Shown: positions 1 through 6,208 of the stretch, piece by piece
Numbering within the stretch: position 1 is the first letter of the stretch
Layout: every line of letters begins with the position of its first letter
Position numbers and translations under genes: made by a program
Notes under the pieces: model-generated
The model's database searches: none
What the model saw: the letters and a program-made list of their open reading frames with translations, nothing else
Told to the model about the DNA's origin: nothing
Source: Candidatus Dormiibacterota bacterium
GTDB taxonomy: Bacteria > Chloroflexota > Dormibacteria > Dormibacterales > Dormibacteraceae
Direction: 5' to 3'
Assembly: GCA_955652585.1 (NCBI GenBank)
Contig: CATPBF010000124.1
Location: forward strand, 1-9,302
DNA: 9,302 nucleotides

Positions 1-2
1 GA

Positions 3-671
3 ATCGGGGCCGTGGCGCTGGGGGCGTTGATAGGCCTGTTCCGCTTCGGCATCTCCGTCGGTCCGATCGTGATCGCCGCGGTGGGTTTCGTGATCCCGCC
101 GCTTGTTATCAACTACCTCCAACGCCGTCGCCAGAACATGTTCAATGAGCAGCTGGGCGGGATGCTGCAGCTGCTTTCCAACTCCCTCAAGACCGGGTAT
201 GCAATCGACCGAGCGCTCGAGACCGTCGCCACCAAGTCACAGCCACCGGTCTCGACAGAGTTCGAGCGGGTGGCCACCGAGATCACGCTCGGCACGTCGG
301 TGGAGGAAGCGCTGAGCGCGCTGCTCCTGCGGATCAACAGCGCGGACCTCGAGTTCATCGTCACCGCGATCCTTCTGCACACACGAGTCGGAGGCAACCT
401 CGCCGAGGTGCTCGACAACATCTCCGACACTTTGCGCGACCGAGTCCAGACCAAGCGCGACATGAGCGTGCTCACGGCTCAATCGAGAGCGTCTGCCACG
501 ATCATCACCGGCCTGCCGATACTCCTCGCCCTTGGCCTCTACGTGTTCGTCCCGGGCTACTTTGCCCCGATGACGAGCACGTTCGTCGGCTACGTCCTGC
601 TCGGGATCGCAGGCCTGCTCATCCTGATCGGCAACATCATCATCCGGCGCATGACCGCCCTCCAGGCGTGA
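3..671 (+). CDS. TadB-like type II secretion F-domain protein (5' partial)
   Basis: Inner-membrane platform protein of the T2SSF family, most like TadB of Tad/Flp pilus systems, which pairs with TadC beneath the assembly ATPase. The reading frame is open to the left window edge. The GTG at 12 is only the first possible start inside the window, and 219-222 residues is short for TadB (usually about 300), so the N-terminus is probably cut off by the window. Counting from the GTG, there is a membrane segment at about 9-34, then the cytoplasmic helical T2SSF domain at about 45-155 (with the LSNSLKTGYAIDRALE and HTRVGGNLAEVLDNIS blocks), then two C-terminal membrane segments at about 161-182 and 190-213. 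It stops 7 nt before the next gene, a second T2SSF protein, which supports a tadB-tadC pair. Family assignment is firm. Whether it serves a pilus or another Tad-like machine cannot be told without the missing upstream genes. Confidence 0.87.
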   Translation: MGAVALGALIGLFRFGISVGPIVIAAVGFVIPPLVINYLQRRRQNMFNEQLGGMLQLLSNSLKTGYAIDRALETVATKSQPPVSTEFERVATEITLGTSVEEALSALLLRINSADLEFIVTAILLHTRVGGNLAEVLDNISDTLRDRVQTKRDMSVLTAQSRASATIITGLPILLALGLYVFVPGYFAPMTSTFVGYVLLGIAGLLILIGNIIIRRMTALQA

Positions 672-674
672 GGG
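670..674 (+). promoter_or_regulatory. Ribosome-binding site of the TadC-like gene
   Basis: GAGGG lies 4 nt before the ATG at 679 and overlaps the stop codon of the TadB-like gene (TGA, 669-671). It supports the chosen start and coupling to the upstream gene. Confidence 0.6.
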
Positions 675-678
675 TCTG

Positions 679-1569
679 ATGTCGAACATATTCCTGATCG
701 CGATCTCGGCGGGCGTCATCTGCGCGATCATGGTCGTCGCCTATTTCGTCGTCATCGACCAGACCAAGCCCGTCGCCGCGACCAACGGCGCTTGGGCTCC
801 GCCGCCCGTGCGTACCACGTGGATCAAGCAACTCGAAGCGCTGGCCCGGCCTATCGCCACGCGCATGCCGGCTCACGCAACCGCGCCACTGCGCCAGAAG
901 CTGAGCCGGGCAGGCGACCCCGGCGGCCTCACCCCGGCCGGGTTCCAGGCCGTTCGCTACGGCGTGGCGGCGCTCTTTGCCATCGTGGGGCTGAGCCTCG
1001 GGCTCCTGGTCACCCTGCCCATTCCCACGCTTGTGGTGGCGCCGGCCGCGGGCGCGATCGCGGCCTTCGCCGGCTATTGGACGCCAAGGTTGTGGCTCGA
1101 ACAGCGGATCTCACAGCGACGCAACCAGATCCAGCGCTCGCTTGCAGAGGCCACCGACCTGCTGACCCTGGTCGTGGAGTCCGGTATGAGTCTCGACGAA
1201 GGGCTCCTGAGCATCACCGAACGGTTCCACAACGCTCTCGGCGACGAGATCGGCAAAGTGCTCCGCGAGATCAGGCTCGGCCGGCCTCGCATGAGCGCGC
1301 TGGAGCACATGGCCGAGACGACCGGTGTAGCCGACCTGCATCACCTCATCGAGTCGATCGTGCAGTCAGACCAGATGGGCGTGCCCATCGCGCGCCTCTT
1401 GAGGGTGCAGGCGATGGAGATGCGCCGGCGCCAGCGCCAGACCGCCCAGGAGCGGGCGGCATCGGCGTCATCACGGATGGTGTTCCCGATGGTGGGCTGC
1501 ATCTTCCCGGTGCTCTGGATCGTGCTCCTCGGTCCGGCCATCATCCAGATCCTGAAGTCGCTCCACTAG
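679..1569 (+). CDS. TadC-like type II secretion F-domain protein
   Basis: Second T2SSF-family inner-membrane protein, 296 aa, the usual length for TadC. It would form a platform with the TadB-like neighbour for pilus or secretion ATPase work. Visible parts are an N-terminal membrane segment at about 4-26, a linker with the TadC-typical block RAGDPGGLTPAGFQAVR at about 77-93, two membrane segments at about 93-135, the cytoplasmic T2SSF domain at about 150-265 (EATDLLTLVVESGMSLDEGL, then a VQSDQMGVPIARLLRVQ block), and a C-terminal membrane segment at about 268-292. The ATG at 679 is preceded by GAGGG at 670-674, a good ribosome-binding site that overlaps the TGA of the upstream gene, so the pair is probably translated together. 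After it the strand switches: the next gene is convergent. Pseudopilins, TadA or CpaF are not in this window. Confidence 0.88.
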   Translation: MSNIFLIAISAGVICAIMVVAYFVVIDQTKPVAATNGAWAPPPVRTTWIKQLEALARPIATRMPAHATAPLRQKLSRAGDPGGLTPAGFQAVRYGVAALFAIVGLSLGLLVTLPIPTLVVAPAAGAIAAFAGYWTPRLWLEQRISQRRNQIQRSLAEATDLLTLVVESGMSLDEGLLSITERFHNALGDEIGKVLREIRLGRPRMSALEHMAETTGVADLHHLIESIVQSDQMGVPIARLLRVQAMEMRRRQRQTAQERAASASSRMVFPMVGCIFPVLWIVLLGPAIIQILKSLH

Positions 1570-1589
1570 CCGAGCGGCGATAAACAGAA

Positions 1590-1675
1590 ATTCCGCACCG
1601 CTTGCGCCAAACGTGCCCATCGGAAGCGTAGATACCGCACCGCTTGCTCCAAAAGGGCGGAATGGGTCCATTTGG
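1590..1675. repeat. Intergenic direct and inverted repeat cluster
   Basis: This lies in the 114-bp gap between the convergent TadC-like and MerR genes. A 19-bp direct repeat occurs twice, at 1593-1611 (CCGCACCGCTTGCGCCAAA) and 1635-1653 (CCGCACCGCTTGCTCCAAA), with 18 of 19 bases identical and a period of 42 bp. Two inverted pairs interleave with it. ATTCCGC at 1590-1596 matches GCGGAAT at 1657-1663. CCAAACGTGCCCAT at 1607-1620 matches the reverse complement of 1662-1675 at 11 of 14 positions. The two pairings cross, so they cannot both form in one molecule. No compact GC hairpin followed by a T-run is visible in either direction, so this is not a classical intrinsic terminator. It could be a dispersed intergenic repeat, a degenerate terminator for both operons, or a protein-binding site. 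Confidence 0.6.
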
Positions 1676-1683
1676 TCGGTCGC

Positions 1684-2046
1684 TTAAATGATTTGTGAGT
1701 AGCGGTCGAAGACTTCGCGCAGGTCGGCCGGCGGCTCCACCCGATGCTTCTTCATCGTTTCGAACAGGCTGAGGATGTGCCTCACTCCCGCCAGGGTGAC
1801 GCCCTTCTCGCGCGTCAGGTGCTGGATGACCTGGACTTTGCTGATGTCCCGCTGCGAGTAGCGGCGCCGGTTGGTGGAGGTGCGGAAGGGCTCGATGAGG
1901 CCGGCGTCCTCATAAAGCATGAGCGTCCGGGGATGGGTCTCCAGGATCTCTGCCGCCACGCTGATCGTGTACAGCGCCTTGTCGAGGTCGCCGAAGGACG
2001 GCTGAGGGCCACGGGAGCTTCCTCGACCGCTCACCGAGTGCGCCAT
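1684..2046 (-). CDS. MerR-family (HspR-like) transcriptional regulator
   Basis: DNA-binding regulator of 120 aa. After a Ser/Gly-rich N-terminus of about 24 residues, the MerR winged helix-turn-helix runs from about 26 to 94. ISVAAEILETHPRTLMLYEDAG covers the helix-turn-helix, TNRRRYSQRDI (about 58-68) the wing, and GVTLAGVRHILSLFE (82-96) the following helices. This pattern is closest to HspR and its relatives, which repress heat-shock genes as dimers. The protein lacks a long effector domain, and I see no cysteine cluster for metal or redox sensing. The ATG at 2046 lies 20 nt after the stop of rsfS, so it is the last gene of the ten-gene minus-strand run; a GGTGG upstream is a weak ribosome-binding site. 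dnaK, dnaJ and grpE, the usual HspR neighbours, are absent, so the target is unknown. It could regulate its own operon or unlinked genes. Family call firm, HspR subfamily moderate. Confidence 0.85.
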   Translation of the reverse strand: MAHSVSGRGSSRGPQPSFGDLDKALYTISVAAEILETHPRTLMLYEDAGLIEPFRTSTNRRRYSQRDISKVQVIQHLTREKGVTLAGVRHILSLFETMKKHRVEPPADLREVFDRYSQII

Positions 2047-2066
2047 GAACCACCAATCCTAGGCCG

Positions 2067-2435
2067 CTAGCCGGCTTTTCTACGCCGCTTAGCCGCCCGG
2101 CCCCACAGGCTCTCGAGGTCGTAGTACGAGCGCTCGCCGGGGAGGAAAACGTGGGCGAGCACGGAGTCGAAGTCGAGCAGGATCCACGTGGCATCGTCAT
2201 ATCCGTCCACCGCTATCGGCCTGAGCGACCTGTCCTTGGCCGCATCGACCATGCCATCGGCGATCGCACGCACCTGGCGGTCGGTCTCTCCCTCGCACAC
2301 GACGAAATAGTCGGCAATCGAAGTCTTGTCGCGGACGTCGATGACGACGGCGTCCCACGCCTTCTTGTCGACCGCCGCGCTGCGCAGAAGCCTCGCCAGC
2401 TGCAGGGGCGTCGGTCCACGCGAGATCCGGGGCAA
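2067..2435 (-). CDS. rsfS: Ribosomal silencing factor RsfS
   Basis: RsfS (Iojap/DUF143 family) binds uL14 on the free 50S subunit and blocks joining of the 30S subunit, lowering translation under starvation and acting in late 50S assembly. The 122-aa product has the family blocks in order: LARLLRSAAVDKKAWDAVVI near the start, DVRDKTSIADYFVVCEGET at about 33-51, RQVRAIADGM at 53-62, and the C-terminal WILLDFDSVLAHVFLPGER (84-102) with YYDLESLWG (104-112), followed by a basic tail. Length matches the family. The start is a TTG one nucleotide after the nadD stop (TAA-A-TTG). There is no strong Shine-Dalgarno, so it is probably translated by coupling to nadD; no other good in-frame start precedes the conserved domain. 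The nadD-rsfS pair is a widely conserved order, which supports the call. Confidence 0.95.
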   Translation of the reverse strand: MPRISRGPTPLQLARLLRSAAVDKKAWDAVVIDVRDKTSIADYFVVCEGETDRQVRAIADGMVDAAKDRSLRPIAVDGYDDATWILLDFDSVLAHVFLPGERSYYDLESLWGRAAKRRRKAG

Positions 2436-2436
2436 T

Positions 2437-3045
2437 TTATTCAGCGTACAGGTGATGCGTGGCGATGAATCGCTCGACCGCCTGAGGCACCTTGCCTGCG
2501 ATTGATCGCCCGTTCTTGATGTCCTCCCGGATCCCGCTGGCCGAGACGTCGGGCGTGGGGTTCAGGCAGAGGATCACGCGGTCGCCGCCGAGGCCCGCCG
2601 TAGCGAGGTCCGCCTGTCGGGGCGAGGCACTGCCTGGGCGCGCAACCACCACGATCGTCGCCAGCCGGCGCACCGTGTCCGGCTGATGCCAGGTGCTGAA
2701 CAGCCGGGCCGCGTCCCACCCCAGGATGAGGAACAGCTCCGCGCTTCGATCGAGCGCGCGCAGGTCACGAAGCGTGTCGGACGTGAACGACACGCCCGGG
2801 CGTCGCAGCTCGAGATCCGAGACGGCAAAGCGCGCATCCGCGGAGATGGCCAGTCGGGTCATCTCGAGCCGGTGCTCCGGGCTCGCGGCCGCGGTAGGGC
2901 GATGTGGCGGCTGCCCGCTCGGCATGAAGATGACCCGGTCGAGGCGCGCGCATTCGATCGCCGCCCTCGCGGCGGCAAGGTGCCCGATGTGGACAGGGTC
3001 GAACGTCCCACCGAGCACGCCAACACGCCCATCCGTCGAGCTCAC
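2437..3045 (-). CDS. nadD: Nicotinate-nucleotide adenylyltransferase NadD
   Basis: Cytoplasmic enzyme joining nicotinate mononucleotide and ATP to give deamido-NAD, the shared late step of NAD synthesis. The 202-aa length is normal. The nucleotidyltransferase signature is complete: GGTFDPVHIGH at 12-22 with the HxGH motif (H19, H22), PSGQPPHR at 42-49, the LGWDAA block at 108-113 (GxD), VVVARPG at 132-138, and the C-terminal VSASGIRED at 167-175, which corresponds to the family's ISSTxIR ATP-binding motif (S168, S170, R173). It starts with GTG at 3045, and the GTGA overlaps the TGA of obg, so translation is coupled. It is followed 1 nt later by rsfS. Nothing essential appears to be missing. 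Confidence 0.96.
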   Translation of the reverse strand: MSSTDGRVGVLGGTFDPVHIGHLAAARAAIECARLDRVIFMPSGQPPHRPTAAASPEHRLEMTRLAISADARFAVSDLELRRPGVSFTSDTLRDLRALDRSAELFLILGWDAARLFSTWHQPDTVRRLATIVVVARPGSASPRQADLATAGLGGDRVILCLNPTPDVSASGIREDIKNGRSIAGKVPQAVERFIATHHLYAE

Positions 3046-4277
3046 GGCTGGTACTCGAATTCGGTGCCGCCGATTCGGACTGTGTCGCCGGGCTCGACCC
3101 CGGCCCCTTCCAGCGCCTCGTTGACACCGAGGCGGTCGAGCTCGGTCTGGAAACGCTCCAGCGAACCTTCGGAATCGAGGTTGGTGTGCTCCACCAGGTG
3201 CTCGACGCGACCGCCCTGGACTTCGAAACCCCAGGCCTTGCGTTCGACGACCAGGTTGGTGCCGGTTACCGGCAGCTTGATCGTCGCCGGCCGCGCCGGC
3301 GTCCTCGGCTCGGGTGCGATCGCGATCGCGCTCACCATCGCATTCCTGAGCTCGGGCAAGCCGGCTCCCGTAAGCGCGGAAACGAACTGAACCCCCTTTC
3401 GCCGCGAACGTCTGCGAAGCTCCTGTGTCTCCTTCAAGTCGAGCTTGTTGACGACTGTGATGTGCGGGCGGCGCGCGAGCTCAGGCGAGAAGCTCTCGAC
3501 CTCGGCCATCACCGCCGCCACGTCCTTCCAGGGATCGGCCGACGAGCCGTCGACGACGTAGACGAGTACGCGCGTGCGCTCGGCGTGGCGCAGGAAGCGG
3601 TGTCCCAACCCGGCGCCTCGTGACGCCCCCTCCACCAGGCCGGGGATTTCGGCGATCACGAATCGGCCGCCCGCGGATTCGGCCACGCCCAGCGCGGGAT
3701 CAAGGGTCGTGAAGGGGTAGTTGGCGACCTGCGGCCGCGCGGCGGTGAGCGCGGACAGCAGCGACGACTTGCCCGCGTTGGGCGCTCCCACCAGGCCGAC
3801 GTCTGCGATCAACTTCAGGTCGAGGGTGACGGCGATCTCCTCGCCCTTCAGCCCCGGCTCGGAGTAGTCAGGCGCGCGACGCCTCGAGCTCTTGAAATGC
3901 ACGTTGCCGCGACCGCCGGCGCCGCCTCGCGCGATCACAGCGCTTGCACCCGGGTGGGCAAGATCGGCGATCAACCCGCCCTCAGAGTCGAGCACCAGCG
4001 TCCCGACCGGCACATCGAGCACGAGGTCGGCGCCGGTGTGGCCAGTCTTGCGCCCGCCCGCCCCGTCCGCGCCGGGCTCGGCCTGCCAGCGCGACCTCCG
4101 CTTGTACAGGGACAGGTCGGTGAGCTGTGTGGTCGCTTTCAGCTCGATCGAACCACCGTGTCCGCCGTCGCCGCCATCTGGGCCCCCGCGGGGGACGAAC
4201 GGTTCGTGGCGGAAGGAGGATGAGCCGCGGCCGCCATGCCCGGCGCGCAGGACCACACGCGCCGAATCGACGAACTC
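3042..4277 (-). CDS. obg: Obg GTPase (start codon unresolved)
   Basis: Essential P-loop GTPase of 50S subunit assembly and stress/stringent control. All three domains are present. The glycine-rich Obg fold covers about 1-158 (FVPRGGPDGGDGGHGGS). The G domain has G1 GAPNAGKS at 164-171, switch I around NYPFTTLDPALG, G3 EIPG at 210-213 with Glu in place of the usual Asp, G4 NKLD at 277-280 and G5 SAL near 300. The OCT domain covers about 333-411. Numbering is from 4277, where homology places the N-terminus (family M-F-V-D; here the codon before FVD is GAG). No ATG, GTG, TTG or CTG lies between the rpmA stop and FVD. Available in-frame starts are GTG 4457, GTG 4430 or TTG 4373, all inside rpmA, or GTG 4256, which would remove the first strand. 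So the coordinates mark the homology-supported extent, not a proven start. The gene overlaps nadD by 4 nt downstream. Identity is certain; only the start is in doubt. Confidence 0.9.
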   Translation of the reverse strand, partial: EFVDSARVVLRAGHGGRGSSSFRHEPFVPRGGPDGGDGGHGGSIELKATTQLTDLSLYKRRSRWQAEPGADGAGGRKTGHTGADLVLDVPVGTLVLDSEGGLIADLAHPGASAVIARGGAGGRGNVHFKSSRRRAPDYSEPGLKGEEIAVTLDLKLIADVGLVGAPNAGKSSLLSALTAARPQVANYPFTTLDPALGVAESAGGRFVIAEIPGLVEGASRGAGLGHRFLRHAERTRVLVYVVDGSSADPWKDVAAVMAEVESFSPELARRPHITVVNKLDLKETQELRRRSRRKGVQFVSALTGAGLPELRNAMVSAIAIAPEPRTPARPATIKLPVTGTNLVVERKAWGFEVQGGRVEHLVEHTNLDSEGSLERFQTELDRLGVNEALEGAGVEPGDTVRIGGTEFEYQP

Positions 4278-4296
4278 GCGGTGGCGGCTGGTGGCT

Positions 4297-4551
4297 TTAC
4301 TGCGCGACGATGCTGACGCGCCGGCCGTCCTTGCCCACCCGCTCGTATCGAACCTCGCCCGGGACGAGTGCAAACAGGGTGTGGTCGCGGCCCAGTCCGA
4401 CGCCGGTGCCGGGGGCGATCCGGGTCCCACGCTGCCGGACGAGGATGGCTCCGGCACCCACAGCCTGCCCGGCGTAGATCTTCACGCCCAGCATCTGCGG
4501 GTTGGAGTCGCGACCGTTGCGTGAGGAGCCGCCGCCTTTCTTGTGTGCCAT
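4297..4551 (-). CDS. rpmA: Large ribosomal subunit protein bL27
   Basis: Ribosomal protein bL27 of the 50S subunit, whose flexible N-terminus reaches toward the peptidyl-transferase centre. The product is 84 aa, the normal length, with the classic N-terminus MAHKKGGGSSRNGRDSN, then the conserved LGVKIYAGQAVGAGAILVRQ and the RQRGTRIAPGTGVGLGRDHTLFAL core. It lacks the short cleavable extension seen before this motif in Firmicutes, so no dedicated processing protease is expected. The ATG at 4551 directly abuts the rplU stop (TAG then ATG) with no clear Shine-Dalgarno, which indicates coupling to bL21; the two proteins are encoded together in nearly all bacteria. The obg region follows about 20 nt after its stop, in the +1 frame relative to rpmA. 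Confidence 0.97.
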   Translation of the reverse strand: MAHKKGGGSSRNGRDSNPQMLGVKIYAGQAVGAGAILVRQRGTRIAPGTGVGLGRDHTLFALVPGEVRYERVGKDGRRVSIVAQ

Positions 4552-5109
4552 CTATTTATCCGTGTCCGGTTCGGTGGCCTGCTTCTTACGGGTGGAGCGC
4601 TTCGGCTTCTCAGCCGCTGCCTTGGTCTCGGTCTCGGTCTCGGATGCGGCAGTCTCGGACTCGGCGACGACCTCGGCCTTCGCCTCGGCGACCTTGGCGC
4701 CGCGCTTCGACGACCGCTTGCCCTTTGCGGGCTTGGTCTCGGTCTCGGCCTCGACTTCCGTGCCCGTCGCCTCGGTCAGCCCGCCGATGGCCAGGATCTC
4801 GAGGGCCGTGTAGTCGGCCCGGCCGCCCCGGTGCACGCGCACGCGCTTCTTGGACTTGTACCTAAGCGTCTCGATCCGCGGGCCGCGACTGTGGGCCAGC
4901 ACCTTGGCGTCGACGACCATCCCGGAGATCGATGGCGCGCCAACATTGATGTCGGAGCCGTCGCGAACGAGCAGCACGCGATCCAGCTTCACCGACGAGC
5001 CGAGCTCGGCAGCGAGGCGATCGACCAGGACCCTGTCTCCCGGCGCTACGCGGTACTGCTTGCCGCCGCTGACGATGACGGCCGACAGCGATCCATCAGG
5101 CTTGGGCAC
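4552..5109 (-). CDS. rplU: Large ribosomal subunit protein bL21 with long C-terminal tail
   Basis: Ribosomal protein bL21, a 23S-rRNA-binding 50S protein. The core is residues 9-110: SAVIVSGGKQYRVAPGD at 9-25, LVRDGSDINVGAP at 47-59, and the rRNA-binding loop YKSKKRVRVHRGGRADYTAL at 84-103. Typical bL21 is about 100-105 aa; this one is 185. Residues 111-185 form a low-complexity Glu/Thr/Ala/Lys-rich extension with basic patches (KGKRSSKRG, KPKRSTRKK) and acidic Glu-Thr stretches, probably disordered. The start is GTG at 5109, overlapping the end of rodA by 14 nt; no other start lies before the conserved domain and there is no clear Shine-Dalgarno. The stop abuts the rpmA start. Tailed bL21 proteins occur in several high-GC lineages; the role of the tail is unknown. 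Confidence 0.94.
   Translation of the reverse strand: MPKPDGSLSAVIVSGGKQYRVAPGDRVLVDRLAAELGSSVKLDRVLLVRDGSDINVGAPSISGMVVDAKVLAHSRGPRIETLRYKSKKRVRVHRGGRADYTALEILAIGGLTEATGTEVEAETETKPAKGKRSSKRGAKVAEAKAEVVAESETAASETETETKAAAEKPKRSTRKKQATEPDTDK
4624..4641. repeat. GGTCTC hexanucleotide microrepeat in rplU
   Basis: Three perfect tandem GGTCTC units at 4624-4641, with two more at 4735-4746 and degenerate GGCCTC, GGACTC or CGCCTC-like units between and around them. On the coding (minus) strand the units read GAG-ACC and encode Glu-Thr dipeptides of the bL21 tail. This fits tail growth by replication slippage. Confidence 0.6.
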
Positions 5110-6208
5110 GAAGGGTGATATTACCGGACAGGAGGGGTCGCGGTTGGACCAGCAGCGGGCGCCGGAGCATCACCGACTGGACCAGGCCCAGGGCGGCCAG
5201 CGTGGTCACAGTCGCCGAGCCGCCATACGAAATCAGGGGCAGGGAGATGCCGGCGATCGGCAGCAAGCCGATGTTCATGCCGACGTTCTCGACCACCTGC
5301 GCGAGGATCACCACGAAGACGCCACATGCAACCAGCCCTCCGAAACGGTCGGGCGCAAGCGCCGCGGAACGCAGCAGCCTGATCAGCAGGATGCCGAACA
5401 AGGCCAGCAGCAGGAGCGAGCCGAGCAGCCCGAACTGCTCCGCGAAGACCGCGAACACGAAGTCGGTGGCACGTTCGGGAACGAAGCCCAGCGTGCCCTG
5501 CAGGCCGTGGAGCCATCCCTGCCCGAAGAGCCCGCCGGCGCCGACGGCGATTCGGGCCTGCAGCAGGTTGTAGCCGGCCCCGAGCGGGTCGGAGCCTGGG
5601 TTCAGGAAAATCTCGAGGCGGCGCCGCTGGTAGCCGTGCAGGAGATAGGGCAACAAAGGCACGGCAATCACCGCGCAGGCAGCCAGCGAACCCAGCTGCG
5701 CGATGCGCGCGCCGGCCAGGAAGAGCATCCCCACGAGCAAAGCCGCGACCACGATCGTCGTGCCGAGGTCCGGCTGGGTCAGGATGAGGGCGGCGACCGG
5801 CGCCACCAGCGCGAGCGCGCCCAGGAATCCGCGCCACGACGGCCCGGCCAGCCGGCTGAGATACGCCGCCAGGACCACCACCAGTACGAGCTTGGACAGC
5901 TCCGATGGTTGCAAAGGAAAACCGCCGATCGAGAGCCACCGCTGCGCACCGAGCGCCGTGTGGCCGATAAGGCGCACGGCGAGGAGCAGGCCCAGCATCG
6001 CGACATAAAGCCAAGGCGCGAGCGCCTGCAGGCGGCGGTAGTCGAAAGCCGTCGCCGCCACATAAGCGGCAGCGCCTAGAACCACCCACACGAGCTGCCG
6101 GACCCAGTCGGCATGTGCGCTGTACACGGTCATCAATCCCAGCACCACGAGCATTCCCGCAAGCAGCGGCTGGAGGTGGTCGAGCCTCTGCCATGCAGTC
6201 GGCCTCAT
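5096..6208 (-). CDS. rodA: RodA SEDS peptidoglycan glycosyltransferase
   Basis: Polytopic SEDS-family enzyme that polymerises lipid II into glycan strands for lateral wall growth, working with PBP2 and the Mre proteins. The 370-aa length is normal and about ten membrane segments are visible. Family motifs are GAQRWLSIGGFPLQPSE at 87-103, QPDLGTT at 145-151, the long loop with GLFGQGWLHGLQGTLGF (226-242) then VPERATDFVFAVFAEQFG (243-260), in which D249 matches the catalytic aspartate, and NIGLLPIAGISLPLISYGGS at 312-331. The frame extends further upstream, but the ATG at 6208 is chosen because it begins just before the first membrane segment and its ATGA overlaps the TGA of the PBP2 gene. The 3' end overlaps rplU by 14 nt. 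RodA rather than FtsW is supported by the mreCD and PBP2 neighbours. Confidence 0.95.
   Translation of the reverse strand: MRPTAWQRLDHLQPLLAGMLVVLGLMTVYSAHADWVRQLVWVVLGAAAYVAATAFDYRRLQALAPWLYVAMLGLLLAVRLIGHTALGAQRWLSIGGFPLQPSELSKLVLVVVLAAYLSRLAGPSWRGFLGALALVAPVAALILTQPDLGTTIVVAALLVGMLFLAGARIAQLGSLAACAVIAVPLLPYLLHGYQRRRLEIFLNPGSDPLGAGYNLLQARIAVGAGGLFGQGWLHGLQGTLGFVPERATDFVFAVFAEQFGLLGSLLLLALFGILLIRLLRSAALAPDRFGGLVACGVFVVILAQVVENVGMNIGLLPIAGISLPLISYGGSATVTTLAALGLVQSVMLRRPLLVQPRPLLSGNITLRAQA

Noticed and set aside
792..1583. Plus-strand open frame of 263 codons inside the TadC-like gene
   Set aside because: Composition is Arg/Ala/Pro/His-rich, with no domain; the TadC frame has a ribosome-binding site, membrane segments and the T2SSF domain.
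1593..1653. Start of a CRISPR array
   Set aside because: Only two copies of 19 bp with a 23-bp spacer, no further units and no cas genes. Too short and too few for CRISPR.
1471..1671. Minus-strand small frame with two FGASGA motifs, spanning the intergenic repeats
   Set aside because: The duplicated peptide simply reflects the 42-bp DNA period (a multiple of three). The frame runs 100 bases into the TadC-like gene on the other strand and shows no ribosome-binding site or family similarity that I recognise.
1570..1683. Intrinsic terminator between the convergent operons
   Set aside because: I could find only short stems (for example CGCTT 1599-1603 with AAGCG 1624-1628) with large loops and no following T-run on either strand.
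2686..3390. Plus-strand open frame of 234 codons opposite nadD and obg
   Set aside because: Antisense to two firmly identified genes, with no domain pattern.
4850..6079. Plus-strand open frame of 409 codons
   Set aside because: It is antisense to rodA and rplU, the product is Gln/Arg/Glu-rich with no recognisable domain, and rodA on the other strand has complete family motifs. It is a high-GC shadow frame.
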